A stretch of DNA of 64,000 nucleotides from SZUA-442 sp963759175 (GCA_963759175.1 CAVWXP010000009.1:25852-89851), one strand, 5' to 3'; numbered from the stretch's first letter, positions 10,181 to 20,541 are shown. Notes: generated by a model from the sequence alone, not told the origin. Numbers and translations: made by a program.

Positions 10181-10954
10181 TCACGTCCGTCGGGCACGGC
10201 GGCGTTCGGCCGCCAACTGGCGGGCAACGAGCACCATGAACATCGGGTTGTTCCACAGGTACCGCCGCCATAGCCGCCGCGGCTCCCGCGACAACCGATA
10301 GAGCCATTCGAGCCCCGACTTCATCATCCACTCGGGTGCCTCCGGAACGGTGCCTGCGATGAAGTCGAAGGCGGCACCGACGCCCACCAGGGCGACACCG
10401 GGGAGTGAGGGCGCCATTCGATGCATCCAGAGCTCCTGCTTCGGCATCCCGAGACCCACCCACACCACGTCAGCTCCGCTGGACCGTATCCGGTCGGCGT
10501 CGGCGGCATCGGATGTGTCGGTGGGTGGAGCGAACGGCGGGGAGAACGAGCCGACGATCCTGGCGTGCGGTGCTGTTGCGGCGATCGCCTCTTCGAGGGC
10601 TTGGAGCGTCTCTGGCGTGCTGCCATAGACGTAATGCCGCAAACCCGGCTCCCGAACATCGGCCATGGCGCGGCGCATGATGTCCGGTCCGTACACCCGC
10701 TGCTGGCCGGGGTTGGCCGTCCTGCGGAGCGTCCACACCAGCGGCACGCCGTCTGGCGTCGCTACATCACAGGATTCGAGGGCTCGGCGGAGGTTCGGAT
10801 CACGACGCGCCGACATCACCGAGTGGACATTGCACACGGCGACCACCGTGGCACGGTTCTCTGGCCGATCGGCGAGGACGTCGAGCACCTCGTCGTAGGT
10901 CGTCATCGATATCTGCGTGCCGACAACCGGCGCCTTCTCGGGTAGTTGCATCAT
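10181..10954 (-). CDS. WecG/TagA/CpsF family glycosyltransferase (GT26)
   Basis: Transfers a sugar from a nucleotide donor, typically ManNAc or ManNAcA, to a lipid-linked acceptor at the cytoplasmic face of the membrane. Family signatures are clear: TPDGVPLVW, VWVGLGMPKQELWM, GVGAAFDFIAG and the C-terminal EPRRLWRRYLWNNP. The frame is open up to 11023, but ATG 10954 or 10951 (MMQLPEKAP) gives a normal length of about 257 residues. WecB at 46793 could supply the ManNAc-type donor. It is divergent from the Wzy-like gene at 11206. Confidence 0.93.
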   Translation of the reverse strand: MMQLPEKAPVVGTQISMTTYDEVLDVLADRPENRATVVAVCNVHSVMSARRDPNLRRALESCDVATPDGVPLVWTLRRTANPGQQRVYGPDIMRRAMADVREPGLRHYVYGSTPETLQALEEAIAATAPHARIVGSFSPPFAPPTDTSDAADADRIRSSGADVVWVGLGMPKQELWMHRMAPSLPGVALVGVGAAFDFIAGTVPEAPEWMMKSGLEWLYRLSREPRRLWRRYLWNNPMFMVLVARQLAAERRRARRT

Positions 10955-11205
10955 GATCCCAACTCGTGGCTGTCGGCGCGTCCCACACGTCGGCACCGGC
11001 CTCGATCGCCGCTTCACGGCCATCCATCGAGATCCTCAGTTACCACGCAGGAGGCGCCGATATAGTAATCGGACGGTCGAGGCCCAACTTGAGCCGACCG
11101 CACCGATTCCGACAACAGAGACGACGAGATGACCGGCCACGAACACCTGCACCGGCGCCAACGGGTATCGTGACCCGCACGGCGCCACGACCCGGTACCT
11201 GAGCC

Positions 11206-12741
11206 GTGCAGACCTCCCAGCTCATCGCCGCAGTCCTCACCGTCGCCGGATTCGTCGCGGCCTTCTTCGCCGCGCGCTCGGCCAAGCGGAACGGTTCGTC
11301 CTCCGTTCTGGAACTCGATGGCGACCTGGTCGCTGCCGACCTGCTCGAGGCGCCGGACGTCGCCACCACGGAACCCCCGATCGTTGCGAGCTTCGAACGC
11401 GTCTTCCTGGTCGTGTTGCTCCTCTACGCCCTCCTCGATCGCGGCTTCGCCTGGTTCCACCTGCCAGGGACACCGCTCTTCGTCGGCGAGATCACCTTGC
11501 TCTTCGGCGTCGTGGCGATGATGGCGACCCGCACCAACCTGCTGACTGCCCTTCGCCGGAGCACACCGCTCAAGACACTCGCATTGTGGATGGCATGGGG
11601 TATGGCGCTCCTCGCCATCCAGCTTCCGGTGTACGGACTGGACGCCGTGAGGGATTCCGCCATCTGGTACTACGGCCTCGTCGGGGTGCTCGTCGTCTTC
11701 CTCCTGATCTCCGATCCGACCCGATTCGGCCGCTGGGCGGACTCGTTCACCGCGGCCATACCCATCATCCTCGTGTGGACTCCGATCGCCATGGTGCTCG
11801 CCGTGCTCTTCGGCGGTGGCGCGCCGTTCGTCCCCGACTCCCAGACGCCGCTCTTCTTCCACCGATTCGGCAACATGGGCGTGATGGCGGGTTCGATCCT
11901 CGCCTTCATCTGGCTCGTCGACCGCGAGCGCGGGAGGTTCACGCCCAACCAGCGGATCGGCTGGTCCACGCTCGCCGTAGTAGCGATCCTCGCGGTCGGG
12001 TTCCAGAACCGCGGCGGGATGGTTGCAGCGGTCATCGGCATGGCCCTCGTCGTGGTCTTCATGCGATCACGACGCGGCGAGATGGTCCTCGCAGTGGGTG
12101 CCGTCATCATCGGCCTGGCTTCGCTGGCAATCCTGACGGATGTGACGATCCCGCTCGAGGGAGGACGCGAGATCTCCACGGCGCAGATGATGGACAACAT
12201 CGGATCCATCATCGACCCCAGCAGCGGCGATGAACGGCAAACGGGGACCACACAGTGGCGGCTGGAGCTGTGGACCAAGGTGCTCGATGACGTCGTCACG
12301 GAACACCCGGTCGATGGCTTCGGACCGGGACCCGACCTCGGGGCGCGCTATGGCGTGACGACCAACGAGGACACGCCCCTGCGCAATCCGCACAACTCCC
12401 ACCTCTCGGTGGTCGCACGCATGGGGTTCGTCGGCTTCGGGTTGTGGGTGCTGCTGTGGCTCGGATGGGGTTTCCAGCTCATGGTGCTGCGTGGGCGGCT
12501 GTTGGCTGCCGGTCGGACGGCCGAGGCCGGAGTCACGGCGTGGCTCGTCATCTCGGCCGTCATGGTGCTGGTCAATGCCGTCTTCGACCCGACGCTCGAA
12601 GGCCCACAGGTCGCGTTCTGGCTGTGGACGTTCTTCGGCGTCGGCGTGGCGATGCCGCTCGTCTACTCGGGCATCTCGGGCCGAGCCTGGGCACGTGCCA
12701 CCGGCGGCGACCGGGACGCGACGGTTGGTACTCGGGTGTAA
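11206..12741 (+). CDS. O-antigen ligase/Wzy-like polymerase
   Basis: A polytopic inner-membrane protein of 511 residues with about 12 hydrophobic segments. The large periplasmic loop ends in the family-typical RNPHNSHLSVVARMGFVG, in which the histidine is characteristic of the Wzy/WaaL superfamily. It would polymerise lipid-linked repeat units outside the membrane, working with the Wzz/BY-kinase at 2971-4858. The start is GTG 11206; the intergenic region 10955-11205 separates it from the divergent GT26 gene and contains no clear terminator. It meets the GMC gene tail to tail with a 16-base gap. Ligase and polymerase functions cannot be separated by sequence. Confidence 0.9.
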   Translation: MQTSQLIAAVLTVAGFVAAFFAARSAKRNGSSSVLELDGDLVAADLLEAPDVATTEPPIVASFERVFLVVLLLYALLDRGFAWFHLPGTPLFVGEITLLFGVVAMMATRTNLLTALRRSTPLKTLALWMAWGMALLAIQLPVYGLDAVRDSAIWYYGLVGVLVVFLLISDPTRFGRWADSFTAAIPIILVWTPIAMVLAVLFGGGAPFVPDSQTPLFFHRFGNMGVMAGSILAFIWLVDRERGRFTPNQRIGWSTLAVVAILAVGFQNRGGMVAAVIGMALVVVFMRSRRGEMVLAVGAVIIGLASLAILTDVTIPLEGGREISTAQMMDNIGSIIDPSSGDERQTGTTQWRLELWTKVLDDVVTEHPVDGFGPGPDLGARYGVTTNEDTPLRNPHNSHLSVVARMGFVGFGLWVLLWLGWGFQLMVLRGRLLAAGRTAEAGVTAWLVISAVMVLVNAVFDPTLEGPQVAFWLWTFFGVGVAMPLVYSGISGRAWARATGGDRDATVGTRV

Positions 12742-12757
12742 CGGCGCTCGGCGTCGG

Positions 12758-14406
12758 CTAGCCCCGATGCCGTATGAGGTGGGCGCCGAGGCGTCTGGCC
12801 ACGGCCACGACCGTCAGCAGCGGGTTGGCGTACCCCACCGTCGGGAACACGGAACCGTCCCCCACGTAGAGCCCCGCCACGCCGTGCACCTGGCAGTTGC
12901 GATCGACGACACCGGGATGCGGATCGTCGGACATCCTTGCGGGACCCATGTGATGGTGGCCTCCGCGCAAGTTCGGGCCCCAGTCATCGCCTCGTCGAGG
13001 AAGGCCGGTTCGGGGATCACCACACCGAGCCCTGAAGCCAGGAACTGGGGCACCGAGGATCTCGTGCGATCGGATCACAGATTCCTTGTCGAGCCGCTGC
13101 AGGCGCCAGTCGAGCCGGACACGAGGAAGCCCGGACGCATCGCGATCACGCGGGTCGATCGTCACCCTGCTCTCGAGGTTCGGGGACTGCTCACACTGCG
13201 TGTAGAGCGCGAGCTCCCGAGGTTGCTTGAGCGCCTCCTCCCACACGACCTGCGCGAGCTCCGGTGCACCGCGCACCAGGTGCGCGATCTGGTTCCCTGT
13301 GCCCTCCGGAAGGCGACCTTCGGCGATTTGGGACATCACACGCTTGGGCGACCGGAGGTTCCCCACGAGGAGTTTGAACGCCTGATAGGTATCGGAGCTC
13401 TCCCTATCCACCTTGCTGATGGTTCGCAGGTGGGTGGAGAAGTTGAGCGTCGCCTCGTGCGACCGTCGCTCGGCGTCTATCACGTACGCGACCTTGCGTC
13501 CCCGCGACGGCCTCTGCATGGCGAGCCGGCTGCGAATTCCGGCGACTCCGTCGTCGATTCCCGGGAGGAAAGGACGGCGGGTGGCCCCTGGCGGGAGGAG
13601 GAGGAGCCGAGCGGTGACGAGGTGTGGGTGCTCCATGAACGTTCGCCCAACGAGGTCGTGCGCATTGCCGAGGCCGTTGGCGTGGGTTTCGCGGGAAGCG
13701 AGGAGCAATCGGGGCGTCTCGATGGCGCCTGCGCTCAGGACGACGGTGGGAGCGTGCACGGTGCATCGGTTCCCTGCTCGATTGACGAAGCGCACCCCTC
13801 TCGCTGCCGTTCCATCGATGGTCGTATCGACCTCGACGGCAGTGGCACGAAGGTACACGTCAACCTGATCCGACGCCTCGAGACGAGGGCCGTGGACGTC
13901 ACCGAACTTCGTGGGTGGGCTTCCCACCCACGTCGCCGCCTCGACGCCATTGCCCACGAAGGGGGTGCGGTACATGCTGGGGAGCGCATCGGCAGCAACC
14001 GCTTCATCGAGATCGTCGATCTCACACAGCACAGCGGCCTCGTCGTAGAACGGGGCGAGCTCGTCGAAGGTGATCGGCCAGCCACCCTGATCGACCCAGG
14101 ATCGGGATTCAAAATCGCTGCGGTCCAGCGTGCGACACCAACCGGCCCATCGCTGTGACGAGCCACCCAGGGCACGGTGGCGAGTCTCGTCGAGGTCGTA
14201 GTACGGGAGGCCGACGCTGCTGCCGACGTTCAGGTCGCGGTCGTCCTCGTCCTCGCCCACTCCCCCGCTCTCGAGGAGGACGACCGACAATGATGAGTCC
14301 GCAAGGGACAAGGCGAGCGAGATCCCCGCAGGTCCGCCTCCGACGATGCAGACGTCGGCATGGATGTCGGCGCCGTCGAGGAGTCCCCGGCATCACGAAT
14401 CGACAT
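12758..14406 (-). pseudogene. GMC-family FAD oxidoreductase, frameshifted
   Basis: A flavoprotein of the glucose-methanol-choline family that oxidises an alcohol group. The FAD motif CIVGGGPAGISLALSLA and the C-terminal signature GGHHHMGPARMSDDP with GLYVGDGSVFPTVGYANP are clear. The FAD motif has no in-frame start; ATG 14406 (MSIRDAGDS) reaches it if one base is restored near 14384. Two more compensating shifts near 13040 and 12985 are needed to read APQFLASGLGVVIPEPAFLDEA in frame. Corrected length is about 549 residues. GMC enzymes are unusual in EPS loci; the substrate may be a sugar or lipid alcohol, which is inference. Confidence 0.85.
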
Positions 14407-14442
14407 GGATGCCCCCCAGCATCATCATCTCCGGGGACGGAC

Positions 14443-14470
14443 CGGGGAGGGCACGCGTGTGCCCTCCCCG
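14443..14470 (-). terminator. Perfect 12-bp inverted repeat, possible terminator
   Basis: CGGGGAGGGCAC and GTGCCCTCCCCG form a perfect stem around a GCGT loop. The hairpin lies 15 bases after the natural stop (14485) of the TolB-like protein and before the GMC start at 14406. There is no following U-tract, so it may act as a Rho-assisted or attenuating hairpin rather than a classic intrinsic terminator. Confidence 0.6.
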
Positions 14471-14484
14471 TCGACGTGAATGGG

Positions 14485-17003
14485 CTATCCGATGCGGCCC
14501 GAGATGGGGAGCCACGTGGACCCCACCTGGGCAGGAACGAACTCGTTGTCCGCATTCCCCGCCGTATTCGTGAACCGGAAATACATCGTCACCTTCGACG
14601 GACGGAACAACGCAGGCGAGAACACCCCATCACCATTCCAATCCCCCGCAATCAACCGATCATCAGGATTCCCGAAAATGAACTACGCATCCGCATTCCC
14701 CTGCGAATGCGAGTTCCGGAAATACACCAGACCCGTCGACTCACGATGCAACCCAACCGTCTCGACCCCATCACCATCGAAATCACCCACAAACGGCTTG
14801 TCACCCGGATTCCCGAACACATACGAGAACTCCGCAGCACCCAAACCGCCACCATCGGTACCCAACTCATTGATGATGTAGAACGTCTGATTCGACGGCC
14901 GATAGATCGACACCGTATCGAACCCGTCATTGTCGAAATCGCCCGCAATCGGGATATCGCCCGGATTCCCGAAGAAGAACGAGATATCAGCAGGACCCTG
15001 CGTATTCGTCTGCCTCAGATACACGAACCCATCCGACTGGCGATACAACCCGGGCGTCTCCACCCCATCACCATTCCAGTCACCCATGAACGGCACATCA
15101 CCAGGATTCCCGAAATAGAAGTCCTTCACCACCGCACCGGCGGCATCGAACAGATACCACCGACCCTGCAACGGATCCACCAGACCCGACGCATGGACGG
15201 AGCCGGAGGCCGTGACCGTGAAGCTGACCGTGGCGATGTTCGACAGGTTGTCACCGGCATCCTTTGCCTGGTACGTGAACGAATCCGACGTCGTCTCCGA
15301 CCCATCATGGGTATACGTGAACGACCCGTTCGCGTTGAGCGTCACCGAACCATTCGCCGGATCCGAGACCTTCACCGCCGTCAAACCGCCACCCTCGGGA
15401 TCAGAATCGTTCCCCAACACTCCGGGCACAGCGGCCGTGAAATCGTCACCACGACCCACAAGGAACGGTCCATCGTTCACCGCAACCGGCGCCTCGTCCA
15501 CCGGCGTCACCGTGATCGCAACGGTCGCAACCGAACCCTGCACACCGGCTTGCACCGGTCGATACGTGAAGGAATCCGACGTCGTCTCCGACCCATCATG
15601 GGTGTACGTGAAGGACCCGTTCGCGTTCACCGTCACCGAACCGTTGACGGGATCGGTGACCTTCACTGCCGTCGCGGCGCCAATGGCTGGTGTGAGCAAC
15701 GAATCGTTGCTGAGGACACCAGCTGCAGGCTCGACGAGTTGTCCGCCTTCATCAACCGCGTAGCTGTCGGCGACCCCGGCGAGCGTCGGTTGCCAATCGG
15801 CCTCGCGATGTGGCGCGGCCTCGGCTCGGATCCTGGTCACCGCTCCGGTTCCGTCGGATGCGACCGTCCAGGTCGTGTCCCCACCGGAGTCCTGCCGCTG
15901 GAACGCGATGAGCGAGCCATCGGGCGAGAAGGTTGGGAAGAGATCGTCATCGTCGCCCGGTGTTCGCCGGCCCGTGACCTGTACGGCATCCACCGCGAGC
16001 TGGAGGACCCAGATGTTGTAGTCGCTGCCTGGCTCGATCGCCTGGAATGCCAGCTTCGTGCCGTCGGGCGACCAGGTCGGCTTCTCTGCTGGCGCGTCGA
16101 AGTCGCCACCAGCGGTGCGATTGGTCTCTGATCCCGCCACCGACCGGAATCGTGAAGATGTCGGTGGTCACAGCCAACGCCGGCCCGGTTCGATTCGAAG
16201 GCGATGAAGTTGTCGAACGGCGACCATGCCGGTGCGCCATTGTTGTAGTAGTCGCCGTCACCGGCCGTGCCCAGCGCGGATTCGATACCGGAACCGTCGC
16301 TGGCCCTGGTGAGCAAGCGGAGGTTCTCGCTGGACCACCGAGTAGCCATCGGTCAACGCCCACTGGTTGTCGTGCCCCCGATTGAGGGTCGTGTGGGTGA
16401 TCGTCGTCGCCGCGACACGGTGACGACGTGCACTCGATCCGTCCGTCGTGTTCCGCAGGATCATTCCCGCCTCGACGCCCGCCGTGACGAAGTCCGCCGT
16501 CGCATCGGTCAGTGTGGTTCCCGGCACGTCGGCTGCGGAGGCGGTTCCCGCCACCGGACTGCCGTACACGACGAGCCGCTCGAACGCGATCGTCGCACCG
16601 TCGGGCGACCACGTTGGTTCCCCGTCTGCCTGACCTGCTGCAGGGCTGCTCACATTCGAGAGCCCGGTGAGCGATGGGAGTGACACCCGGCGTGAATGTT
16701 CCGGTCCACACCGCCGATAGACCCGCTTGGGCACGGGCGAACGCCAGCTTCGTGCCGTCTGGCGAGAACACGGGATCGGCGAAGGGATCCGGCTCCGCAG
16801 CCGTCAGGTTCGTAGGTGCTGCGCTTCCATCGGATGGCATCACGTAGATGTCGGAGCCGTTCTGGAACACGATCCAACCATTTGCTCCGGGGAAAGCGGC
16901 ATTGACGGGTTGCGCCACCACCATCACCAAGGGCTGCGAACAGGAGTGCCAGCGCTACTTGGAGCGCGAGTAGTTGCTTGGTTCGACCACGAACGAATGA
17001 CAT
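14485..17003 (-). pseudogene. Secreted TolB-like propeller/VCBS protein with FGNPGD-type module, frameshifted and with an amber stop
   Basis: ATG 17003 opens a signal peptide (MSFVRGRTKQLLALQVALAL; probable cut after NAA, before FPGANG). Five PD40/TolB-like blades follow (VFSPDGTKLAF, TWSPDGATIAF, AWSPFDNFIAF, TWSPDGTKLAF, TFSPDGSLIAF), then two VCBS or cadherin-like domains (GVLGNDSDPEGGGLTAVK) and the C-terminal repeat module. Frameshifts are inferred near 16931, 16685, 16340, 16170 and 16140. A TCG-to-TAG change at 14683-14685, judged against copy A, stops translation 66 codons early; the frame afterwards is open to 14485. Probably extracellular. Heavy damage suggests decay or poor sequence quality. 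Confidence 0.83.
14491..15195 (-). repeat. Dispersed 705-bp repeat, copy B (C-terminal module)
   Basis: Same length as copy A (4963-5667) with no indels, nearly identical base for base. It carries the unique TAG at 14683-14685 where copies A and C have TCG. The identity ends exactly where the upstream VCBS domains begin, marking the module edge. Confidence 0.93.
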
Positions 17004-17272
17004 GTGTCTTCCTCTCCGACTGCCCACGTCATCGCTTCCTGGCCGATGACGCCTTGCCCTGTCGCTCGTCGGATCACCGACGGAGCCAACGCCTTTGAGT
17101 GTACAGCCGACCACTAAGCGTGGCAAGCCGACGTTTCCGCTTGGAGACGCACCGCGCATCCTAACGGACTCCCCCGATGCCCGATCGGCGCACCGTGTGG
17201 CTTCGATTCGGGCTCGGTTCGGCGTAGGGTGGCGCCGACACCCCTGCAGCATCGTGGGAGACGACGCACCAC

Positions 17273-18241
17273 GTGACCGACACCCGACCGCTGATCTCCG
17301 TCATCATCCCCGCCTTCAACGAGGAAGCCCACATCTCTGCGACGCTGCGCGACGTCGTCGCCTACCTCGAGGGCCTCGGCGAGCGGTACCGGTGGGAGAT
17401 CGTCGTGGTCGATGACGGCAGCTCCGATGGCACACTCGAGGCGATTCGTGCATTGGCGGCGACCGAGCCGCGCCTGCGTGCCGCACCCCAACCGTCGAAC
17501 TTCAACCTCGGCCAGTCGTTGCGATATGGCTTCTCGGTTGCCGAGGGTGACTATCTGGTCACGCTCGATGCCGATCTCAGCTATTCGCCCGAACACATCG
17601 GCCGACTCATCGAGGTGCTCGACACCACCGAGGCGAAAGTCGTGATCGCCTCGCCATACATGGAAGGCGGAACCGTCACCGGGGTTCCGACGAGCCGGCT
17701 CGTTGCGTCGAAGGCGGCGAACCGACTGCTGTCGGTCGCAGCGAAGGGGGACCTCACGACCGTCACCGGCATGGTCCGTGGATACGACGCCGTGTTCCTC
17801 GAGGGTCTCGACCTCAAGGCGATGGATGCCGAGATCAACGCCGAGATCATCTACAAGGCCCAGCTGATGCGCGCCAAGATCGTCGAGATCCCTGCACACC
17901 TCGAGTGGACGCGTGACGACGACGTCAAGCGGCCGTTCCGTCCATCGAGGAGCGTCGCCGGATTCACCTTCGTCTCGTTCCTGTTCCGGCCCTATGTGCT
18001 CTTCATGGTTCCTGCAGCTGTGCTGATCGCCCTGGCGGCCATCCTGTGGTTGGCCGTGGCACTCGTCGATGACACGGTGACATCGACGCTGTTGGCGATA
18101 GCCGCGGCAACGGCCACGGTGGTGGCCGTGACGCTGGCCGGCATGGGTGTCCTGTCGGCACAGGCAAAGCGGTACTTCGAGGAGCTGTTCCACCTGGGAA
18201 CGTCGGCAACGATCCGGGAGCGCCGTCGCTCGACAGGGTGA
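17273..18241 (+). CDS. Family 2 glycosyltransferase, DPM1/DPG synthase-like, with two C-terminal TM helices
   Basis: A GT-A fold transferase of 322 residues. The N-terminus shows VIIPAFNEE, VVVDDGSSDGT and the metal-binding LDADLSY; two TM segments near residues 240-290 (YVLFMVPAAVLIALAAILWLAVAL and LLAIAAATATVVAVTLAGMG) anchor it. This arrangement is typical of enzymes that charge polyprenyl phosphate with a sugar, providing donors to GT-C or GT87 enzymes such as those at 23555 and 62516; that link is inference. It starts at GTG 17273 and is divergent from the TolB-like gene across 269 bases without a recognisable promoter. It faces the deacetylase gene tail to tail. Confidence 0.93.
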   Translation: MTDTRPLISVIIPAFNEEAHISATLRDVVAYLEGLGERYRWEIVVVDDGSSDGTLEAIRALAATEPRLRAAPQPSNFNLGQSLRYGFSVAEGDYLVTLDADLSYSPEHIGRLIEVLDTTEAKVVIASPYMEGGTVTGVPTSRLVASKAANRLLSVAAKGDLTTVTGMVRGYDAVFLEGLDLKAMDAEINAEIIYKAQLMRAKIVEIPAHLEWTRDDDVKRPFRPSRSVAGFTFVSFLFRPYVLFMVPAAVLIALAAILWLAVALVDDTVTSTLLAIAAATATVVAVTLAGMGVLSAQAKRYFEELFHLGTSATIRERRRSTG

Positions 18242-18247
18242 ACCCGA

Positions 18248-19204
18248 CTACGCCAGCGAACGGGTTCGCCCCAGCTCAGCGACCGAGGCAGCCTGGGTAC
18301 CGACCGGCACGACATCGAATGCCGATGTGAGACGGTCGACGTATCGGCCCAGACGACGCATCTTCGTGGCGGCGGGGATGTCCATCGCGGGGAAGAACCC
18401 CACCTCGGGGGCGTCGGTTCCATCGAGGAAGTCCAGCGGATGCAGAAGCATCGTCGGTCCGATGCCGAGTCGTCGGCACGCTGCCATGCCTGCGCGGAAG
18501 TACAGATCCGCTGCCCTCTCCGACATCCCGGAGAGATACAGCAGGTACGAGAAGTGGAAGGGCACCTTCAGCACGGGAAAGGTCGTCACTGGTAGTTCGT
18601 CGAGGGTTTGATCGCCGACGCGCCATGTGTACGGCTTGTTCGGCAGCCACCCATCGCGGAACGAGCCGAAGAGGGCATTGCGTTCGGCTGCCTGCTCATC
18701 GGTGAGATCCGCGCCCCGGAAGTAGTACCAGCGGGCAAGCGGGCCGATGAACGTCGGCAGAGTCGTCGTGTCGTAGTCGTACCCGTGGCGAGTCAACGCT
18801 TCGAGGACGGCAGGCGTGACACTGAATCCCGGACCGCGGAACCCCCGGGGAGTGCGGCCGGTGGCAAGGGAAATGGCGTCATGGGATGCGGTGATCTCGG
18901 CATCGATGTCGTCCGCCGAATAGCGATGCAGCCAAGGCTCATGCATGAACGAGTGGTTGCCGATCTCGTGGCCCGCCGAGGCGATCGCGGCGAGTGCCCG
19001 ATGGTTTGCCTCGATCGTCGCGTCCTTACCTACGACGAACACCGTCATGGTGAGTGAACGCGCATCGACGAATCCGAGGAACCGGGGAACTACGACATCG
19101 AGGTACGACGGGAAAGCCTGCCATCCGTCCTCTCCGTGGATACGCATGTAGGCCCACAGGTTGTCCAGATCGAGCGACAGGGAGGCCGAGGTCTGCTGTC
19201 TCAT
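18248..19204 (-). CDS. Polysaccharide deacetylase (NodB/CE4 family)
   Basis: A metal-dependent deacetylase of 318 residues removing N- or O-acetyl groups from a sugar or glycan. Motif 1 is SLDLDNLW (catalytic and metal aspartates), motif 2 is HEIGNHSFMH (the HxxxH metal ligands), and RGFRGPGFSV corresponds to motif 3. It has no signal peptide, so it probably works in the cytoplasm on a lipid-linked or nucleotide-linked precursor. Its start overlaps the stop of the FAD oxidoreductase gene by four bases (ATGA), making it the last gene of the coupled series from 23481. Confidence 0.92.
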   Translation of the reverse strand: MRQQTSASLSLDLDNLWAYMRIHGEDGWQAFPSYLDVVVPRFLGFVDARSLTMTVFVVGKDATIEANHRALAAIASAGHEIGNHSFMHEPWLHRYSADDIDAEITASHDAISLATGRTPRGFRGPGFSVTPAVLEALTRHGYDYDTTTLPTFIGPLARWYYFRGADLTDEQAAERNALFGSFRDGWLPNKPYTWRVGDQTLDELPVTTFPVLKVPFHFSYLLYLSGMSERAADLYFRAGMAACRRLGIGPTMLLHPLDFLDGTDAPEVGFFPAMDIPAATKMRRLGRYVDRLTSAFDVVPVGTQAASVAELGRTRSLA

Positions 19205-20541
19205 GGCGCCGACTCCACGCGATCGCCAGAAGCGACGACGGGAAGGGAACGCCCCACGAGTTCCACCGTTTCGTTCACGTTCAGTGTCCCGTTGACGATG
19301 TGTGCGCTGTTGACCACGAACACCCCGTCGACGGAGGTCCGCATCGGTGGGAGGCGCTGCGAGTACCCGACGGTGCTCAGCGGAAGCACATGGCGTGCCT
19401 GACCGACCGCACCGGCCACGACCTGGCTCCGATCGAACGAGGGGTACATCCGCGAGAGGGCTGCGATCGACTGGTCGAGGATCTCCCCGTCGGAGACCGT
19501 GAACAGCTGGTCGTCAGGCGGAACGTACTGCGGCAGGTAGACGAGGCTCCGTCCACCGAACTCGGCCCGATCCACGAGCGCCGTCATCTCGATGATCCCG
19601 GTGAACGGGCTCGACGAGTCGGTGATGTTGGTCACGTAGTAGTCAGATAGGGGCCTGTCGAGGAGCAGTGACGGACAGACGATTCCCTGATAGGCGATGG
19701 CCTCATGGCGTCGCCGCTCGTCGGCATCGAGGGCAGGGATGATGGCCGAAGCGATGGGAGAGGGCAACGTGACCACGATGCGATCATGCGACACGGTGCC
19801 ATCGGCGAGGTGCGCGACGGGTCGGCCGCCGTCCGTCGTGATGGTCTCCACGCGGGTCGAAGTCCGAATCGACACCCCTCGCGATTCGAGCACGGAGGCG
19901 AATCTCTCGAGCGTACGGGCATAGCCTCCCGGAAGGTACCCGAAGAGATCCTGCTTCATGTTCGCTCGCCGTGCTGCGTACAGCCGTTGCATGATCGCCC
20001 AGATGAACGCCGCCGATACCTCGTCGTGGCGATTGCCGAGTTTGGCGCGAAGGAGTGGCTTCCAGAACGACTCGTATGCTCGGGCGCCGCTCCACTTCGT
20101 GAGCCATGCCTCGGCCGTCATCTGTTCGAGCGCCTGCCAGTCGCTCGTGTGCGCCGCCTTCAAGACGGTCGCACCGATGCGCACCTTGCTCGCCATTCCC
20201 AGAGTCGGAAGGCGCAAGTAGTCCATGGCGGTGGATACCGGGTGGAGCGTTCCGTCATGGAACAACCCTGTCCCTGTAGGGCGCCACTGCATGTCATCGA
20301 CCAGACCGAGCTCGCCCATCAATGAGAGCAGGGCCGTATCGGATTGCAGCGTGACGTGATAGAACCGATCCCAGGTGACATCCCCGATCGTTCCCGGTCC
20401 AGCGAGACCACCGATGTTGGGAGCCGCTTCATAGATCGTCACCGTGTGACCTGCCTCGACGAGACGTAGGGCAAGGGCCATACCGAGTATGCCTCCCCCG
20501 ACGATGCCGTAGTCCATTGTGCGAGTCGCGACCATCGACAT
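19201..20541 (-). CDS. FAD-dependent oxidoreductase (protoporphyrinogen oxidase/amine oxidase-like)
   Basis: A flavoprotein of 446 residues with an N-terminal FAD motif GIVGGGILGMALALRLVEAG followed by EAAPNIGGLAG, the arrangement seen in protoporphyrinogen oxidase-like, amine oxidase-like and UDP-galactopyranose mutase-like proteins. The C-terminal VDGVFVVNSAHIVNGTLNVNETVELV fits the FAD-closing region. Such proteins occur in many polysaccharide clusters, where the substrate is usually unknown. The start at 20541 overlaps the acetyltransferase stop (TGATG), supporting translational coupling; MDYGIVGGG at 20517 is an alternative start. Confidence 0.9.
   Translation of the reverse strand: MSMVATRTMDYGIVGGGILGMALALRLVEAGHTVTIYEAAPNIGGLAGPGTIGDVTWDRFYHVTLQSDTALLSLMGELGLVDDMQWRPTGTGLFHDGTLHPVSTAMDYLRLPTLGMASKVRIGATVLKAAHTSDWQALEQMTAEAWLTKWSGARAYESFWKPLLRAKLGNRHDEVSAAFIWAIMQRLYAARRANMKQDLFGYLPGGYARTLERFASVLESRGVSIRTSTRVETITTDGGRPVAHLADGTVSHDRIVVTLPSPIASAIIPALDADERRRHEAIAYQGIVCPSLLLDRPLSDYYVTNITDSSSPFTGIIEMTALVDRAEFGGRSLVYLPQYVPPDDQLFTVSDGEILDQSIAALSRMYPSFDRSQVVAGAVGQARHVLPLSTVGYSQRLPPMRTSVDGVFVVNSAHIVNGTLNVNETVELVGRSLPVVASGDRVESAP

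Noticed and set aside
8632..10239. 535-codon plus-strand frame opposite the dehydrogenase
   Set aside because: The opposite strand encodes an intact dehydrogenase with its catalytic cysteine; the plus frame is Asp/Gly/Arg-rich and featureless.
12491..14158. 555-codon plus-strand frame opposite the GMC gene
   Set aside because: No conserved motifs, and it begins inside the Wzy-like gene; the opposite strand has clear GMC signatures.
17114..18193. 359-codon minus-strand frame opposite the GT2 gene at 17273
   Set aside because: Composition rich in Arg, His and Gln with no domain; the plus-strand GT2 motifs are unmistakable.
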